A stretch of 64,000 nucleotides of DNA from Gp6-AA40 sp035649635 (GTDB taxonomy: Bacteria > Acidobacteriota > Vicinamibacteria > Vicinamibacterales > UBA2999), in NCBI GenBank assembly GCA_035649635.1, contig DASRJE010000166.1, positions 20,956-84,955 of the forward strand, in the 5' to 3' direction. This document shows positions 56,264 through 64,000 of the stretch, one piece after another. A program made the translations under genes and the position numbers. The notes below the pieces were generated by a model, which was not told the DNA's origin, ran no database searches, and saw only the letters and a program-made list of their open reading frames with translations. The first letter of the stretch is position 1, and every line of letters begins with the position of its first letter.

Positions 56264-57229
56264 CTAATGGCGAAGCGCAGCAAGATCACGAGCCAGCGCC
56301 ATCAGGCTGTGACCATTCACGCGCTCGACGATCTCGTACCACTGCTGGTTCACCGTGTACGGGTACAGCGCACCGAGAATTCCCCCTGCGATTGACGCGA
56401 CGGAGTCGCTGTCACCACCGACGTTACCGGCCAACAGGATCGCCTGCTCCGCGGAGTTCATCGTCGTCGCGAGGCCCAAAGCGAGCGGCACGATGGTGAG
56501 CGGCCGATCGGGAAAACAGCGCGCGGCCACGTCCGCCGCCTGGATGGAAGGCAATGACGTCAGGTCATCGTGCACGCGGCGAACGGCGTTCGCAAACGAC
56601 GGAGGCGAGGCTCCCGGCCAATGGCTTTCGGCCGCCGCCGCCGCCGTCTCGGCAAGGCCGAGTACTTGCTGTGGCGGTGCACCATCGATTGCCGCGGACA
56701 CCGCAGCGGCAGTCGCGGCCGCGGCAGCAATGGCAAGCGAACCACCATGGGTGGAGATGGCGGCTTCGCGCGCAGCGTTCACGAGTGCGTCCAGGTCTTG
56801 CCAGCGATGAACGATGCCAACCGGTGCGACGCGAACCGCGGCTCCACAACCATCGTGCATCGTCGCGATGCGCGCCGGGTCCGCTGCCTGATGAAACTCC
56901 CAGAGTGACCTGACACCTGGATGCACGCACTTCACGCAACGGAGCATTTCACGTCCGATGCTCACGTGCGACACGGCTCGATCGCTGATGATGGCGCGCG
57001 CGACCGCGATGGTGCGCTCGGTGTCGTCGGTGGTCTCGCCGATGCGCCACTCGTGTTTCGCATTGCCGGCGTAGCGCGGGATGATGGCTCCTGGCGTTCC
57101 CTCGTACCCGCGGACGCCGTTCGGATACCACCTGGCGATGTCCGCGGGTGAGAGCGTCTCGGTCTGCTTGCCGATGGCATCCCCGACGGCAATGCCTTTG
57201 AGACAACCGGCGATGCGATCCGCGACCAC
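56264..57229 (-). CDS. ADP-ribosylglycohydrolase family protein
   Basis: A protein of 321 residues of the DraG/ARH fold, which removes ADP-ribose from proteins or small molecules using two magnesium ions. Metal-binding motifs are GDAIGKQTE near 17, GETTDDTERT near 66 and GGDSDSVASIAGGILGA near 273. The start is GTG at 57229. It lies 10 bases after the quinone-oxidoreductase-like gene, same strand, so co-transcription is likely. Substrate and any partner transferase are unknown. Confidence 0.9.
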   Translation of the reverse strand: MVADRIAGCLKGIAVGDAIGKQTETLSPADIARWYPNGVRGYEGTPGAIIPRYAGNAKHEWRIGETTDDTERTIAVARAIISDRAVSHVSIGREMLRCVKCVHPGVRSLWEFHQAADPARIATMHDGCGAAVRVAPVGIVHRWQDLDALVNAAREAAISTHGGSLAIAAAAATAAAVSAAIDGAPPQQVLGLAETAAAAAESHWPGASPPSFANAVRRVHDDLTSLPSIQAADVAARCFPDRPLTIVPLALGLATTMNSAEQAILLAGNVGGDSDSVASIAGGILGALYPYTVNQQWYEIVERVNGHSLMALARDLAALRH

Positions 57230-57239
57230 TCGATCGCCC

Positions 57240-58202
57240 TCACGAGAACGTGATCACGACGTTGCCTCTCTTGCGGCCGGTGTCGACATGTCGATGGGCG
57301 TCGACGATGTGCGCCAGCGGGTAGGTTCGATCGATGACGGGCTTGAACGAACCAGATTCGGCGAGTGCGGCCAGGAAGCTCAAGTCCTCGGTACGTGTGA
57401 CGCTCACTCCAGTCAGCACTTTGCGGCCACCTCGCGACGGTCGCAGCATGGCGCCAATCATCTGACCCAGGCCGGCCACGACCAGCAGCAGGCGGCCGCC
57501 AGGCGCGAGTGCGCGTTGGCAGCGTACAAACGAGCAGTTGCCGATGGCATCGAGAATGACGTCGTACGTCTCGCCGGTTTGCGTGAAATCCTGCCTGGTG
57601 TAATCGATTACGCGACCCGCTCCCAGCGATCTCACCAGAGCCTCGTTGGGAGTGCTGCACACACCGGTTACCGTGGCACCGAAGTGTCTCGCCAGCTGCA
57701 CCGCGGCCGTACCCACCGCGCCCGATGCGCCGTTAATCAGGACGCGCTCGCCTTGCTGAATCCTGGCGAGGTCTCGCAAATAGAAAAGGCTCGTCATGCC
57801 GCCGAAGACCAACGCTGCGGCCTGCTCGAATGTCAGAGTGGGTGGTATCGGCGCGATGCTGGTCTCGGATGCGGCAATGTACTCTGCGTGCGACCCCATG
57901 CGCGTCCCCACTACCTTGTCGGCGACGGCGAAGCGCGTGACCGATGCTCCGACGGCGGCAACTTCACCTGCGAACTCAAACCCAAGGATCGGACGACGCG
58001 GGCCGGAGAAGCCGAAGCCGAGGCGCATCAGCAAACCAAACCCCGGTGGCACGCGAGCGCTGCGCAGACGCGAATCGCCCGCGCTGACCGTCGTTGCCCG
58101 CACTTTGACGAGCAACTCGTTGGCCTTAGGTTGGGGTGTCGGGACCTCCTCGATCCTTACGACGTCAGGCGGGCCGTAACGGTGATAGACCGCGGCCTTC
58201 AA
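57240..58202 (-). CDS. NADPH:quinone oxidoreductase-like zinc-free MDR protein
   Basis: A medium-chain dehydrogenase/reductase of 320 residues. The N-terminal GroES-like half (VYHRYGPPDVVRIEEVPTPQ, GFEFAGEVAAVGA) lacks the catalytic zinc cysteines; the Rossmann half has the AXXGXXG-like VLINGASGAVGTAAVQLARHFGA. Such proteins reduce quinones or enones with NADPH. The start is TTG at 58202, with GAAGAG upstream; earlier in-frame codons read through non-homologous sequence. It sits in a leftward group after the DUF6152 gene. Confidence 0.87.
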   Translation of the reverse strand: MKAAVYHRYGPPDVVRIEEVPTPQPKANELLVKVRATTVSAGDSRLRSARVPPGFGLLMRLGFGFSGPRRPILGFEFAGEVAAVGASVTRFAVADKVVGTRMGSHAEYIAASETSIAPIPPTLTFEQAAALVFGGMTSLFYLRDLARIQQGERVLINGASGAVGTAAVQLARHFGATVTGVCSTPNEALVRSLGAGRVIDYTRQDFTQTGETYDVILDAIGNCSFVRCQRALAPGGRLLLVVAGLGQMIGAMLRPSRGGRKVLTGVSVTRTEDLSFLAALAESGSFKPVIDRTYPLAHIVDAHRHVDTGRKRGNVVITFS

Positions 58203-58222
58203 GGTTCTCTTCGCCTCAGCGG

Positions 58223-58603
58223 CTACGGCACACTTCGTCCGTCCGCGCGCGTGACCCCTGTGCCCTTGCCCAGCACGTCCACGCCAGGAGCGCCGATCTT
58301 TGCCGGATGGCCTTTGACGGTGACGGTCTCGCCCACCTTGAACGTGTCTGCGGCAAAGCCCTGTCGGCGCAATGAAGGTGTCGCGCCGGGTCCGAAATAG
58401 ATGTCCCATTCCGTGCGGACACCTTTCTCATCGGGCGCTTCGAGCACCAGGATCGGATGCGGATTGATAAAGCGCCACTCCTTGACGGTGCCCTTCAATT
58501 CGACGATGCGACTCTCGTCGAAGATACCCGCCTGCCCGTGGTGGGCAGTCAGCGTGACGGCAGCGCAGAAAACGAGTGCGCCAATGAATGCGCCGGCTTT
58601 CAT
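58223..58603 (-). CDS. DUF6152 family secreted protein
   Basis: A protein of 126 residues. A signal peptide (IGALVFCAAVTLTAHH) leads into a small beta-barrel (IVELKGTVKEWRFINPHPIL, EWDIYFGPGATPSLRRQGF, VTVKGHPAKIGAPG), the DUF6152 pattern of Acidobacteria and Proteobacteria. Function unknown. The ATG at 58603 has GGAGG eight bases upstream and overlaps the previous gene's stop in an ATGA. It appears in a pair with a secreted protein of the larger family also found in the 44-kb array. Confidence 0.87.
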   Translation of the reverse strand: MKAGAFIGALVFCAAVTLTAHHGQAGIFDESRIVELKGTVKEWRFINPHPILVLEAPDEKGVRTEWDIYFGPGATPSLRRQGFAADTFKVGETVTVKGHPAKIGAPGVDVLGKGTGVTRADGRSVP

Positions 58604-59376
58604 TGTGAGTTCCTCCGATTGATCGGCGGATCTTGCGGGTACTTCGATTTGACGACGTGCAGATTGCGCTGCGCTGAGGCCGGATCGCAGTTCCAAGGCA
58701 GCGCGAGCGGCTCGTTGGTCGCCGGGTAATCAATGGTGTAAGTGATCGGGCCGAGCAGGAAAATCGGGTCCTCGGCGACCAGGTCCAGCCGCAGCGTGTC
58801 GCCGTTCCTCGAGTAGCGTTCGACCAGTCTCTTCTGCGTGGACGAGGGCGCGTTGATCACGTCACCGGCGAACCCCTCGGGATCGAAGGTGAACCGACTG
58901 GTCTCGACCACGAGCTGATTCCCTTCGTATCGTCCGGTGGAGTAGCCGTGCATGAACAGCAACCCCGATCGGGGCCTCTGATGGCCGTTTCCCTCCAGCC
59001 ACACGGTTCGCACGACGTCGTCTTTTTCGTAAGTGAAGATCACGCGATCCTTGAGCTGCTCGATCCGGACGGCCCAGGGGTCGCCGAAGATGATCGGTAC
59101 GCCTGCCGGCGAGCAGTCGTACTTGGGCGCCGCGTACTCATCAAAAGCGGCGATGAAGGCCTTGCCGCGCGCGTTCATGAGGCGCTCGGCTCCCTGAGCG
59201 TTCATCTCCGGGCAGACGTCCGAGCTGGCGGGCACGCAGCGCCGGCCGGCGAACGTGCCGGAGATGTTGGGCACGCCAGCAGGTACCGCCGGCGACTGGG
59301 ATTGCGTGAAAACGACGGCAACGCCGGTTGCCGCAAGCGCGGCCACGAGCGCCAGTACTGCAGATAACGGTTTCAT
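58600..59376 (-). CDS. Conserved secreted protein, distant paralogue C
   Basis: A protein of 258 residues with a signal peptide (LSAVLALVAALAATGVAVVF). It shares the framework of the 43612/44565 pair: FMHGYSTGRYEGNQLVVETSRF and YSRNGDTLRLDLVAEDP echo SVGSWEGDTMVVQTT and TIDDSKAYTR-like segments. Four cysteines (RRCVPASSDVCPE and others) suggest disulfides. It overlaps DUF6152 in an ATGA, so the two are made together. Role unknown. Confidence 0.78.
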   Translation of the reverse strand: MKPLSAVLALVAALAATGVAVVFTQSQSPAVPAGVPNISGTFAGRRCVPASSDVCPEMNAQGAERLMNARGKAFIAAFDEYAAPKYDCSPAGVPIIFGDPWAVRIEQLKDRVIFTYEKDDVVRTVWLEGNGHQRPRSGLLFMHGYSTGRYEGNQLVVETSRFTFDPEGFAGDVINAPSSTQKRLVERYSRNGDTLRLDLVAEDPIFLLGPITYTIDYPATNEPLALPWNCDPASAQRNLHVVKSKYPQDPPINRRNSQ

Positions 59377-59482
59377 GAGGTTGATGCTCCTCGCAGGCGC
59401 ATGATCGTCAACCCATCGGCGGGAGTCAATGGCGCGCCGCGACCGAGCTCTCAGGCACCGCCGCATCCCCTCGTCTTCGTCG

Positions 59483-60679
59483 TTACGTGGCTTGGACTCC
59501 TGTGCCGGAGTAGGTGAGGACCAGGACGGTGAGATCGTCGGCCTGTGTACCACCGGCGCTGAAGTCGTGGACTGCCTCGAAGAGCGTTTGCAACAGGGCC
59601 GACGGCGGCAGTTCTCGATGGGCGTCGACGCAGGCGAGGATGCGCTCTTCGCCGAATTCCTCGCCGTCGAGGTCGCGCGCTTCGGTGATGCCGTCGCTGA
59701 ACGCGACCAGGATGTCACCCGGTTCGAGTTGGATCGTCTGCTCCTCGAACGTGACATCCTTGATCATCCCGACGACCATTCCACCCTCCTCCAGGCGTTG
59801 CACGCCGCTTCTCCTGATCAGCAAAGCTGGATTGTGCCCGCCATTGCAATACGTCAAGCCGCCATCAGGGGAGAGTACCGCGTACACGGCGGTCGCAAAC
59901 CGGGAGTCAATTCCGCGACGCACCAGCGCGTCGTTGGCCTCACGCATCTGGGTCGCGGGCGGACCACAGCGATAGGCATTCGCGGTGAACACGCCCTGCA
60001 GTACTGCTGCGAGCAGTGCCGCGGCCGGTCCTTTTCCTGCGACGTCGCCCAATACGAAGGCGAACGCCCCGTCCGGCAGGTTGAAATAGTCGATGAAGTC
60101 GCCACCGATCGCGCGGCAGGGGCGCGACGACGCCGCGACCTCGTAGCCGATGCCTTGACGCAACGCCTGTGGCATGAGCGCCTGCTGGATCTCGGCGGCC
60201 ATCCTCATTTCCTGGTCGGCTTGCACTCGTGCGAGCGTCGCCTTGTAGAGTTGAGCAGGCTCCACGGTACTGCCGTCGGTCGCGAGTTGCACCATGAAGC
60301 CACCGATGTCATACACCCGGCGCTCGTGGACCACCTGTCGACCCGACACTGTTAGGAGAGCGACCAGGAAAAGACGAAACGGCTTGCCGGTTGGCGCCTG
60401 GCCGAAGAAGCCACCCGAGTTCGTTCCGTGGACTGTCATTGTCTGTACGGCACGATCCTCGACGACAAAGTCATCGCCAAACTCGAACACACAGTCAGGA
60501 AATGCTGTGAAGAAGGCGCGGAATACTTTTTCAATGGCCTGACGGCCGTTGACCGTCCCCCAGCCGGGGCTCTGCAGAACGCAATCGTCTGCGTAGTCCG
60601 CCGCCAGCATGAGCGAGTCATGACGCGCGAGGCCGTCGCGCCTGCGCAACATGAGCGCCGTCATTTCGTCGGCTGTCAT
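59483..60679 (-). CDS. SpoIIE/PP2C-type phosphatase fused to a SnoaL-like domain
   Basis: A protein of 398 residues. Residues 1-130 form a SnoaL/NTF2-like cone fold (DCVLQSPGWGTVNGRQAIEK, AIQTMTVHGTNSGG-like segment ending in FMVQLA), a possible ligand pocket. A short helix (KATLARVQADQEMRMAAEIQQALMP) links it to a PP2C_SIG domain: IGGDFIDYFNLPDGAFAF, DVAGKGPAAALLAAVLQG, YCNGGHNPALLIR and LVAFSDGITEARD carry the metal aspartates. SpoIIE-type enzymes usually dephosphorylate an anti-sigma antagonist; none is adjacent. The start at 60679 lacks a good ribosome site. It is divergent from the toxin-antitoxin pair. Confidence 0.86.
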   Translation of the reverse strand: MTADEMTALMLRRRDGLARHDSLMLAADYADDCVLQSPGWGTVNGRQAIEKVFRAFFTAFPDCVFEFGDDFVVEDRAVQTMTVHGTNSGGFFGQAPTGKPFRLFLVALLTVSGRQVVHERRVYDIGGFMVQLATDGSTVEPAQLYKATLARVQADQEMRMAAEIQQALMPQALRQGIGYEVAASSRPCRAIGGDFIDYFNLPDGAFAFVLGDVAGKGPAAALLAAVLQGVFTANAYRCGPPATQMREANDALVRRGIDSRFATAVYAVLSPDGGLTYCNGGHNPALLIRRSGVQRLEEGGMVVGMIKDVTFEEQTIQLEPGDILVAFSDGITEARDLDGEEFGEERILACVDAHRELPPSALLQTLFEAVHDFSAGGTQADDLTVLVLTYSGTGVQAT

Positions 60680-60769
60680 ACGAGGAGGACTAGTCTCAAG
60701 CCGGCAGCTTGCGGTCTGCAAGGGCTCGAGCGCAACGGCGACTGTTGAAGGCGTCACGGGCGCCAGCAG

Positions 60770-60801
60770 TATGGTGGTATGGTAGTATTGCCATATGGCG
60801 A
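60770..60801. promoter_or_regulatory. 8-bp-spaced TATGG operator array of the toxin-antitoxin genes
   Basis: TATGGTGG, TATGGTAG, TATTGCCA and TATGGCGA succeed one another at 8-bp steps from 60770, and TATGG (60778-60782)/CCATA (60791-60795) forms a dyad over the antitoxin ATG. Ribbon-helix-helix antitoxins bind such arrays to repress their own operon. Confidence 0.55.
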
Positions 60802-61073
60802 AGATGACTTTCTCGCTGGACGACGAAACGGTGCGCACGCTGCGGATGCTGGCCGACCGCAAGCAGAAGCCCCAGAGCGTCGTCGTTCGAGAAGCAATCG
60901 TCGAGTACGCGGCCAAGGACGAGAAGCTCTCCGACGCGGAGCGCGCCCGCAAGCTGCAACTCATTCGCCATTTGAAGTCGCAGCCTCCAACGCGCAGCGA
61001 GAAAAGTGTGGACGCCGAGCTCGGCGAGATTCGCCGCAGTCGCAGGGCGGGTTGGAGCAGGCGCTCCGACTGA
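60795..61073 (+). CDS. Ribbon-helix-helix antitoxin
   Basis: A protein of 92 residues. The N-terminal 45 residues (MTFSLDDETVRTLRMLADRKQ, PQSVVVREAIVEYAA) are a ribbon-helix-helix DNA-binding fold; the C-terminal half (ERARKLQLIRHLKSQPPTRSE) is charged and likely unfolded until bound to the toxin. The ATG lies in the operator array, so the transcript is nearly leaderless; a second ATG three codons on is possible. It overlaps the PIN toxin start by one base (TGATG). Confidence 0.88.
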   Translation: MAKMTFSLDDETVRTLRMLADRKQKPQSVVVREAIVEYAAKDEKLSDAERARKLQLIRHLKSQPPTRSEKSVDAELGEIRRSRRAGWSRRSD

Positions 61074-61468
61074 TGCTGGTTCATGTCGACACGTCGGTCC
61101 TGGTGGATGCGTTCACGGGTCCACGGCGCTCGCTTGCGCGGCTCGAGGCGGCGACGATCGCCGGGGAGGTCATGTCGTTCTGCTCGATCGTTCTCTACGA
61201 GTGGCTTCGCGGGCCGCGGACGGAAGACGAAGTCGAAACCGTCCGCGCGTTCTTTGAGACCGAGCGCCTCCCGGCGTTTGGTGAGCGTGACGCCAGGACC
61301 GCCGCCGCTCTCTATCGACGGGTCAAGCGGGCACGCCAGCGACAGGCCGATCTCGCTATCGCCGCGTGCGCGATCGAGCAGGGCGCAGCGCTGTGGACGC
61401 TCAACGACGGCGACTTTAACGACATACCGGGCTTGAGGCTGTTCCACCCACCTGTCGCGATCGTCTGA
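61073..61468 (+). CDS. vapC: VapC-type PIN-domain toxin RNase
   Basis: A PIN-domain endoribonuclease of 131 residues. The acidic metal-binding residues are in VHVDTSVLVDAF (Asp6), SIVLYEWLRG (Glu), RQADLAIAACAI (Asp) and TLNDGDF (Asp). VapC toxins cut tRNA or rRNA and stop growth when the antitoxin is lost. The coupling to the antitoxin gene, its own operator array and the size all fit a VapBC module. Confidence 0.9.
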   Translation: MLVHVDTSVLVDAFTGPRRSLARLEAATIAGEVMSFCSIVLYEWLRGPRTEDEVETVRAFFETERLPAFGERDARTAAALYRRVKRARQRQADLAIAACAIEQGAALWTLNDGDFNDIPGLRLFHPPVAIV

Positions 61469-61623
61469 AACCCGTCACGGAGCTCGTCCCTGACATCGCG
61501 TCACCTCGACGGATCCGATCCCCGCCGCTGCTTCTTGAGCATCTGGTCTTTCATCGATCCAAGAATCCTTGACAACTGCTCGCAGCCGGGCCTCTAATCG
61601 GCCAACTTTCGCGACGCACGAAC

Positions 61624-63414
61624 ATGACAGGAAGGCAGGCCGCCGCCACGTTCGTGGTGGCACTGGCCGGGATCGCGCCGTTGACAGGATGGGCGCCGTT
61701 CGGGCGCGAGGCTGGAGGTGTGCAAGCAGGGCCCTCGCACGTCACGTTCTCACGAGACGTGGCCCCGATCCTCTTCAACGCGTGTGTGTCCTGCCATCGG
61801 CCCGAAGGTATCGCTCCCTTCTCACTGTTGACCTACGACGACGCGAAAAGCCGCGCGGCCGCCATCGTCGCGGCGACGCGCGACCGAATCATGCCGCCGT
61901 GGAAACCGGAGCCGGGCTACGGTGAGTTCGTCGACGAACGGCGTTTGACCATCGACCAGCTCGCGACGCTGCGACGATGGCTCGAGGATGGCCTCGTCGA
62001 GGGTGATCCGGCATTGCTCCCGCGCCCGCCAACGTGGACGGGCCAGTGGCAGCTGGGAACGCCGGACCTCGAGATCGAGACCGCTCCCTATGCCTTGCGG
62101 GCCTCCGGAGACGATGTCTATCGCAACTTCGTGCTGCCGATAGAGACATCCACCTCGCGGTATATCAGAGCCTGGGAATTCCTTCCCGGCTCGCGCGCTG
62201 TGCATCACGCGACAATGCAGTTCGATCCGACGCGCTCCTCGCGACGGCTCGACGAACAGGATCCAGAGCCCGGCTACGAAGGGCTCGTGCCGCATTCGGC
62301 AATGAGCCCGGACGGGTACTTCCTCGGCTGGTTGCCGGGGCTCACGTCGAACGTCGCGCCTCGTGGAATGTCGTGGCCGTTGCCCGCCAGCGCCGATCTG
62401 ATCCTGATGATGCATCTCCGGCCGACGGGCCGGACGGAAACGGTCCAGGCAAAGCTCGGTCTGTACTTCAGCGATGCCCCGCCGAAATTACAGCCGACGC
62501 TGATCCGGATGACGCGGCAGCACATGGACATCGCACCCGGTGAGCGGCGATACGCCGTCACCGACACGTTCACGTTGGACGTGGACGTGGATCTCTACAC
62601 GATTCAGCCGCATGCGCACCTGCTCGCGAAAGAGGTCAAGAGCTACGCGACGCTGCCGGACGGAACGCGAAAGTGGCTGATCTACATTCGCGAATGGGAT
62701 TTCAATTGGCAGGGCGTCTTCAAATACGCGCGCCCGCAGTTTCTTCCCGCGGGCACCACGATCACGTTTGAATTCATCTACGACAATTCCTCCGACAATC
62801 CCCACAACCCCCATCGTCCGCCCCGTCGCGTGACCTACGGTGAGCACACCAGCGACGAGATGGCCGAACTGTGGCTGCAGGTGGTGACGCGCAATGCCGC
62901 CGATCGCGCACGGCTGGCGCGCGCGGCGCGCGAGCGAATCGTGCGTGAGCAGATTGTCGGTGTCGAGAAGCGGCTCGAGAGCGATCCCGACAACGTCGCG
63001 TTGCATGATGACGTTGCGTTGTTGCATGCAGAGGCCGGCCATCTCGAGGGCACGGTGGAGCACTTTGCCGAGACGGTTCGAGTCCGCCCTGATTCGGCTG
63101 CTGCGCGCTACAACCTTGGAAACGCGCTCTTCCGGCAGGGACGACACGCCGAAGCCATTGAGAACCTCAGGGCGGCCGTCGCGTTCCGGCCCGACTACGC
63201 CCTGGCGCATGACGGCCTCGGTGTGGCGCTGTACTCGCAGGGCCAGATCGCGGAAGCAACCGAACACTACCGGCGCGCCGTCCAACTTGATCCAGGAAGT
63301 GCCGATGCGCGCACACATCTGACGATTGCGCTTCGACAACTGCTCGCCATGAATCCGAACCAGGAGGGTATCAGGAAGGAGCTGACCGAGATCGAGCGGC
63401 ACGTCACCAATTAG
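61624..63414 (+). CDS. Cytochrome / copper ascorbate-dependent monooxygenase-like / TPR fusion
   Basis: An exported protein of 596 residues in three parts. First, a cytochrome-like domain with CVSCH at 54-58 and RIMPPWKPEPGYGEF. Second, a peptidylglycine-hydroxylase-type copper domain (about 140-430) with all expected ligands: His194-His195 (AVHHAT), His264 (ILMMHLRPTG), His330/His332 (QPHAHLL) and Met413 (TSDEMAELW). Third, TPRs from about 445 to 590 (LEGTVEHFAETVRVRPDSAAA, AIENLRAAVAFRPDYALAH). The fusion suggests an oxidative enzyme that takes electrons directly from a cytochrome. The ATG at 61624 has no strong ribosome site. Substrate unknown. Confidence 0.87.
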   Translation: MTGRQAAATFVVALAGIAPLTGWAPFGREAGGVQAGPSHVTFSRDVAPILFNACVSCHRPEGIAPFSLLTYDDAKSRAAAIVAATRDRIMPPWKPEPGYGEFVDERRLTIDQLATLRRWLEDGLVEGDPALLPRPPTWTGQWQLGTPDLEIETAPYALRASGDDVYRNFVLPIETSTSRYIRAWEFLPGSRAVHHATMQFDPTRSSRRLDEQDPEPGYEGLVPHSAMSPDGYFLGWLPGLTSNVAPRGMSWPLPASADLILMMHLRPTGRTETVQAKLGLYFSDAPPKLQPTLIRMTRQHMDIAPGERRYAVTDTFTLDVDVDLYTIQPHAHLLAKEVKSYATLPDGTRKWLIYIREWDFNWQGVFKYARPQFLPAGTTITFEFIYDNSSDNPHNPHRPPRRVTYGEHTSDEMAELWLQVVTRNAADRARLARAARERIVREQIVGVEKRLESDPDNVALHDDVALLHAEAGHLEGTVEHFAETVRVRPDSAAARYNLGNALFRQGRHAEAIENLRAAVAFRPDYALAHDGLGVALYSQGQIAEATEHYRRAVQLDPGSADARTHLTIALRQLLAMNPNQEGIRKELTEIERHVTN

Positions 63415-63525
63415 TGATTCTTGATTTGTGATCTTTGAATCGTTGGGGATTGTGGATCGTTGATTGATGAATAGATTGCCGGAACAAGGAATCAACGATC
63501 AACAATCACTCATCGAAAATCGGCT
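63415..63525. repeat. Word-repeat hairpin (GTTGATTGTTGATT family), copy 2
   Basis: The left arm repeats TTGATTTGTGATC, TTTGAATCGTTGGGGATTG and GTGGATCGTTGATTGATG; the right arm has AATCAACGATCAACAATCAC. It lies immediately after the monooxygenase-like gene and before the TonB receptor, here between genes on the same strand. Confidence 0.7.
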
Positions 63526-63538
63526 AAAGGAGGGAAAC

Positions 63539-64000
63539 ATGTCCTGGCGGCTCGTGAAGGTTCTCCTCGTTCTCGGGTGTGTTCTCATCCCAGGGATCGC
63601 CACCGCGCAAAGCGCCGCCATCGCCGGCGTTGCGCGCGACTCCTCCGGCGCCGTCCTGCCGGGCGTCACCGTCGAAGTCTCAAGCCCTGCCCTCATCGAG
63701 AAGACGCGCTCGGCCGTGACTGATGACTCCGGTCAATACCGCGTGGTCGATCTGCGGCCCGGAACCTATTCGGTGACCTTCACCCTTCAGGGGTTCAACA
63801 CCGTGAAGCGCGAGGGCGTCGTGCTCGACGCGAATTTCACGGCGCCAGTCAGTGCGGACATGCGCGTCGGGGCGATCGAAGAGACGGTCACGGTCACCGG
63901 CGAGTCGCCGATTGTGGACGTCCAGAACACCGCGCGCCGCGAGACGGTCAACCGCGAGCTGCTCGACACGCTACCAACCGGCCGTGACTTCCAGACAATC
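63539..64000 (+). CDS. TonB-dependent receptor, N-terminal part (continues beyond window)
   Basis: 154 codons are visible. A signal peptide (VKVLLVLGCVLIPGIATAQ) precedes a carboxypeptidase-regulatory-like domain (IAGVARDSSGAVLPGVTVEV, GQYRVVDLRPGTYSVTFTLQ) and the beginning of the plug (VGAIEETVTVTGESPIVDVQN, LLDTLPTGRDFQ). This is the common acidobacterial TonB-receptor form. The ATG has AAGGAGGG upstream. The right edge of the window cuts the gene, so ligand and barrel cannot be judged. Confidence 0.93.
   Translation, partial: MSWRLVKVLLVLGCVLIPGIATAQSAAIAGVARDSSGAVLPGVTVEVSSPALIEKTRSAVTDDSGQYRVVDLRPGTYSVTFTLQGFNTVKREGVVLDANFTAPVSADMRVGAIEETVTVTGESPIVDVQNTARRETVNRELLDTLPTGRDFQTI

Overview
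The window is a single GC-rich bacterial chromosome segment that looks like a member of the Acidobacteriota, most probably a Vicinamibacteria-type lineage. This is inferred from gene content: secreted proteins with carboxypeptidase-regulatory-like (CarboxypepD_reg) domains, TonB receptors of the same style, DUF1592/DUF1552 pairs, a PQQ beta-propeller dehydrogenase with its cytochrome, Ser/Thr kinases with TPR or single-TM tails, and DUF6152-type secreted proteins. There are no rRNA or tRNA genes, no CRISPR array, no prophage and no recognisable transposase.

Layout. 1-2 kb: the start of a leftward his operon (hisI, hisG) headed by a short His-rich leader peptide and a terminator hairpin, so control by attenuation is likely. 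2-3.2 kb: metK, with a promoter and a terminator/antiterminator leader that ends at its ribosome binding site. 3.3-5 kb: a glycine-zipper envelope protein and a LOG-family hydrolase. 5-11.7 kb: a two-component system transcribed divergently from a secreted protein plus TonB receptor, with an 11-bp-spaced direct-repeat operator between them. 11.8-15.4 kb: ThiO, a MerR regulator, a solitary microcompartment shell protein, a DinB/YfiT-like protein and a GNAT protein. 15.5-23.5 kb: two tandem CarboxypepD_reg proteins, then two phytoene-desaturase-like oxidoreductases flanking an ECF sigma/anti-sigma pair, whose promoter is a mirror-symmetric divergent structure. 23.6-29.9 kb: an EF-P-like protein, a frameshifted PadR gene, a Ser/Thr kinase with TPRs, a folate-binding GcvT homologue translationally coupled to an MFS transporter, and a DoxX protein. 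29.9-35.1 kb: an FAD-linked oxidase and part of the kynurenine pathway (a kynureninase-like enzyme and tryptophan 2,3-dioxygenase), with a beta-propeller and a small cytochrome between them. 35-42.5 kb: a membrane-anchored MutS homologue, a MocR regulator, a DUF2461 protein, topoisomerase IV subunit A and a second kinase.

42.5-54 kb is a long leftward array of mostly exported proteins: DUF1592 multidomain cytochrome, DUF1552, ankyrin repeats, DUF1080, dihaem cytochrome c, PQQ propeller, two related secreted proteins, and finally a sulfotransferase. Most neighbours overlap by ATGA or lie within about 25 bp, so it reads as one periplasmic oxidation system of unknown substrate. 54-64 kb holds a ModA-like binding protein, a DinB protein, a 622-bp non-coding island bounded by inverted repeats, an ADP-ribosylglycohydrolase, a quinone-oxidoreductase-like protein, DUF6152 and a related secreted protein, a SnoaL/SpoIIE phosphatase fusion, a VapBC-type toxin-antitoxin pair, a cytochrome/copper-monooxygenase/TPR fusion, and the start of another TonB receptor.

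The intergenic DNA is unusually patterned. Three kinds of element recur: long imperfect hairpins built from short repeated words, mostly where genes converge; REP-like palindromes carrying the GTAG tetranucleotide typical of RAYT-mobilised REPs; and other palindromes, some lying inside coding sequence. All functional calls come from reading protein motifs by eye; no database search was run.
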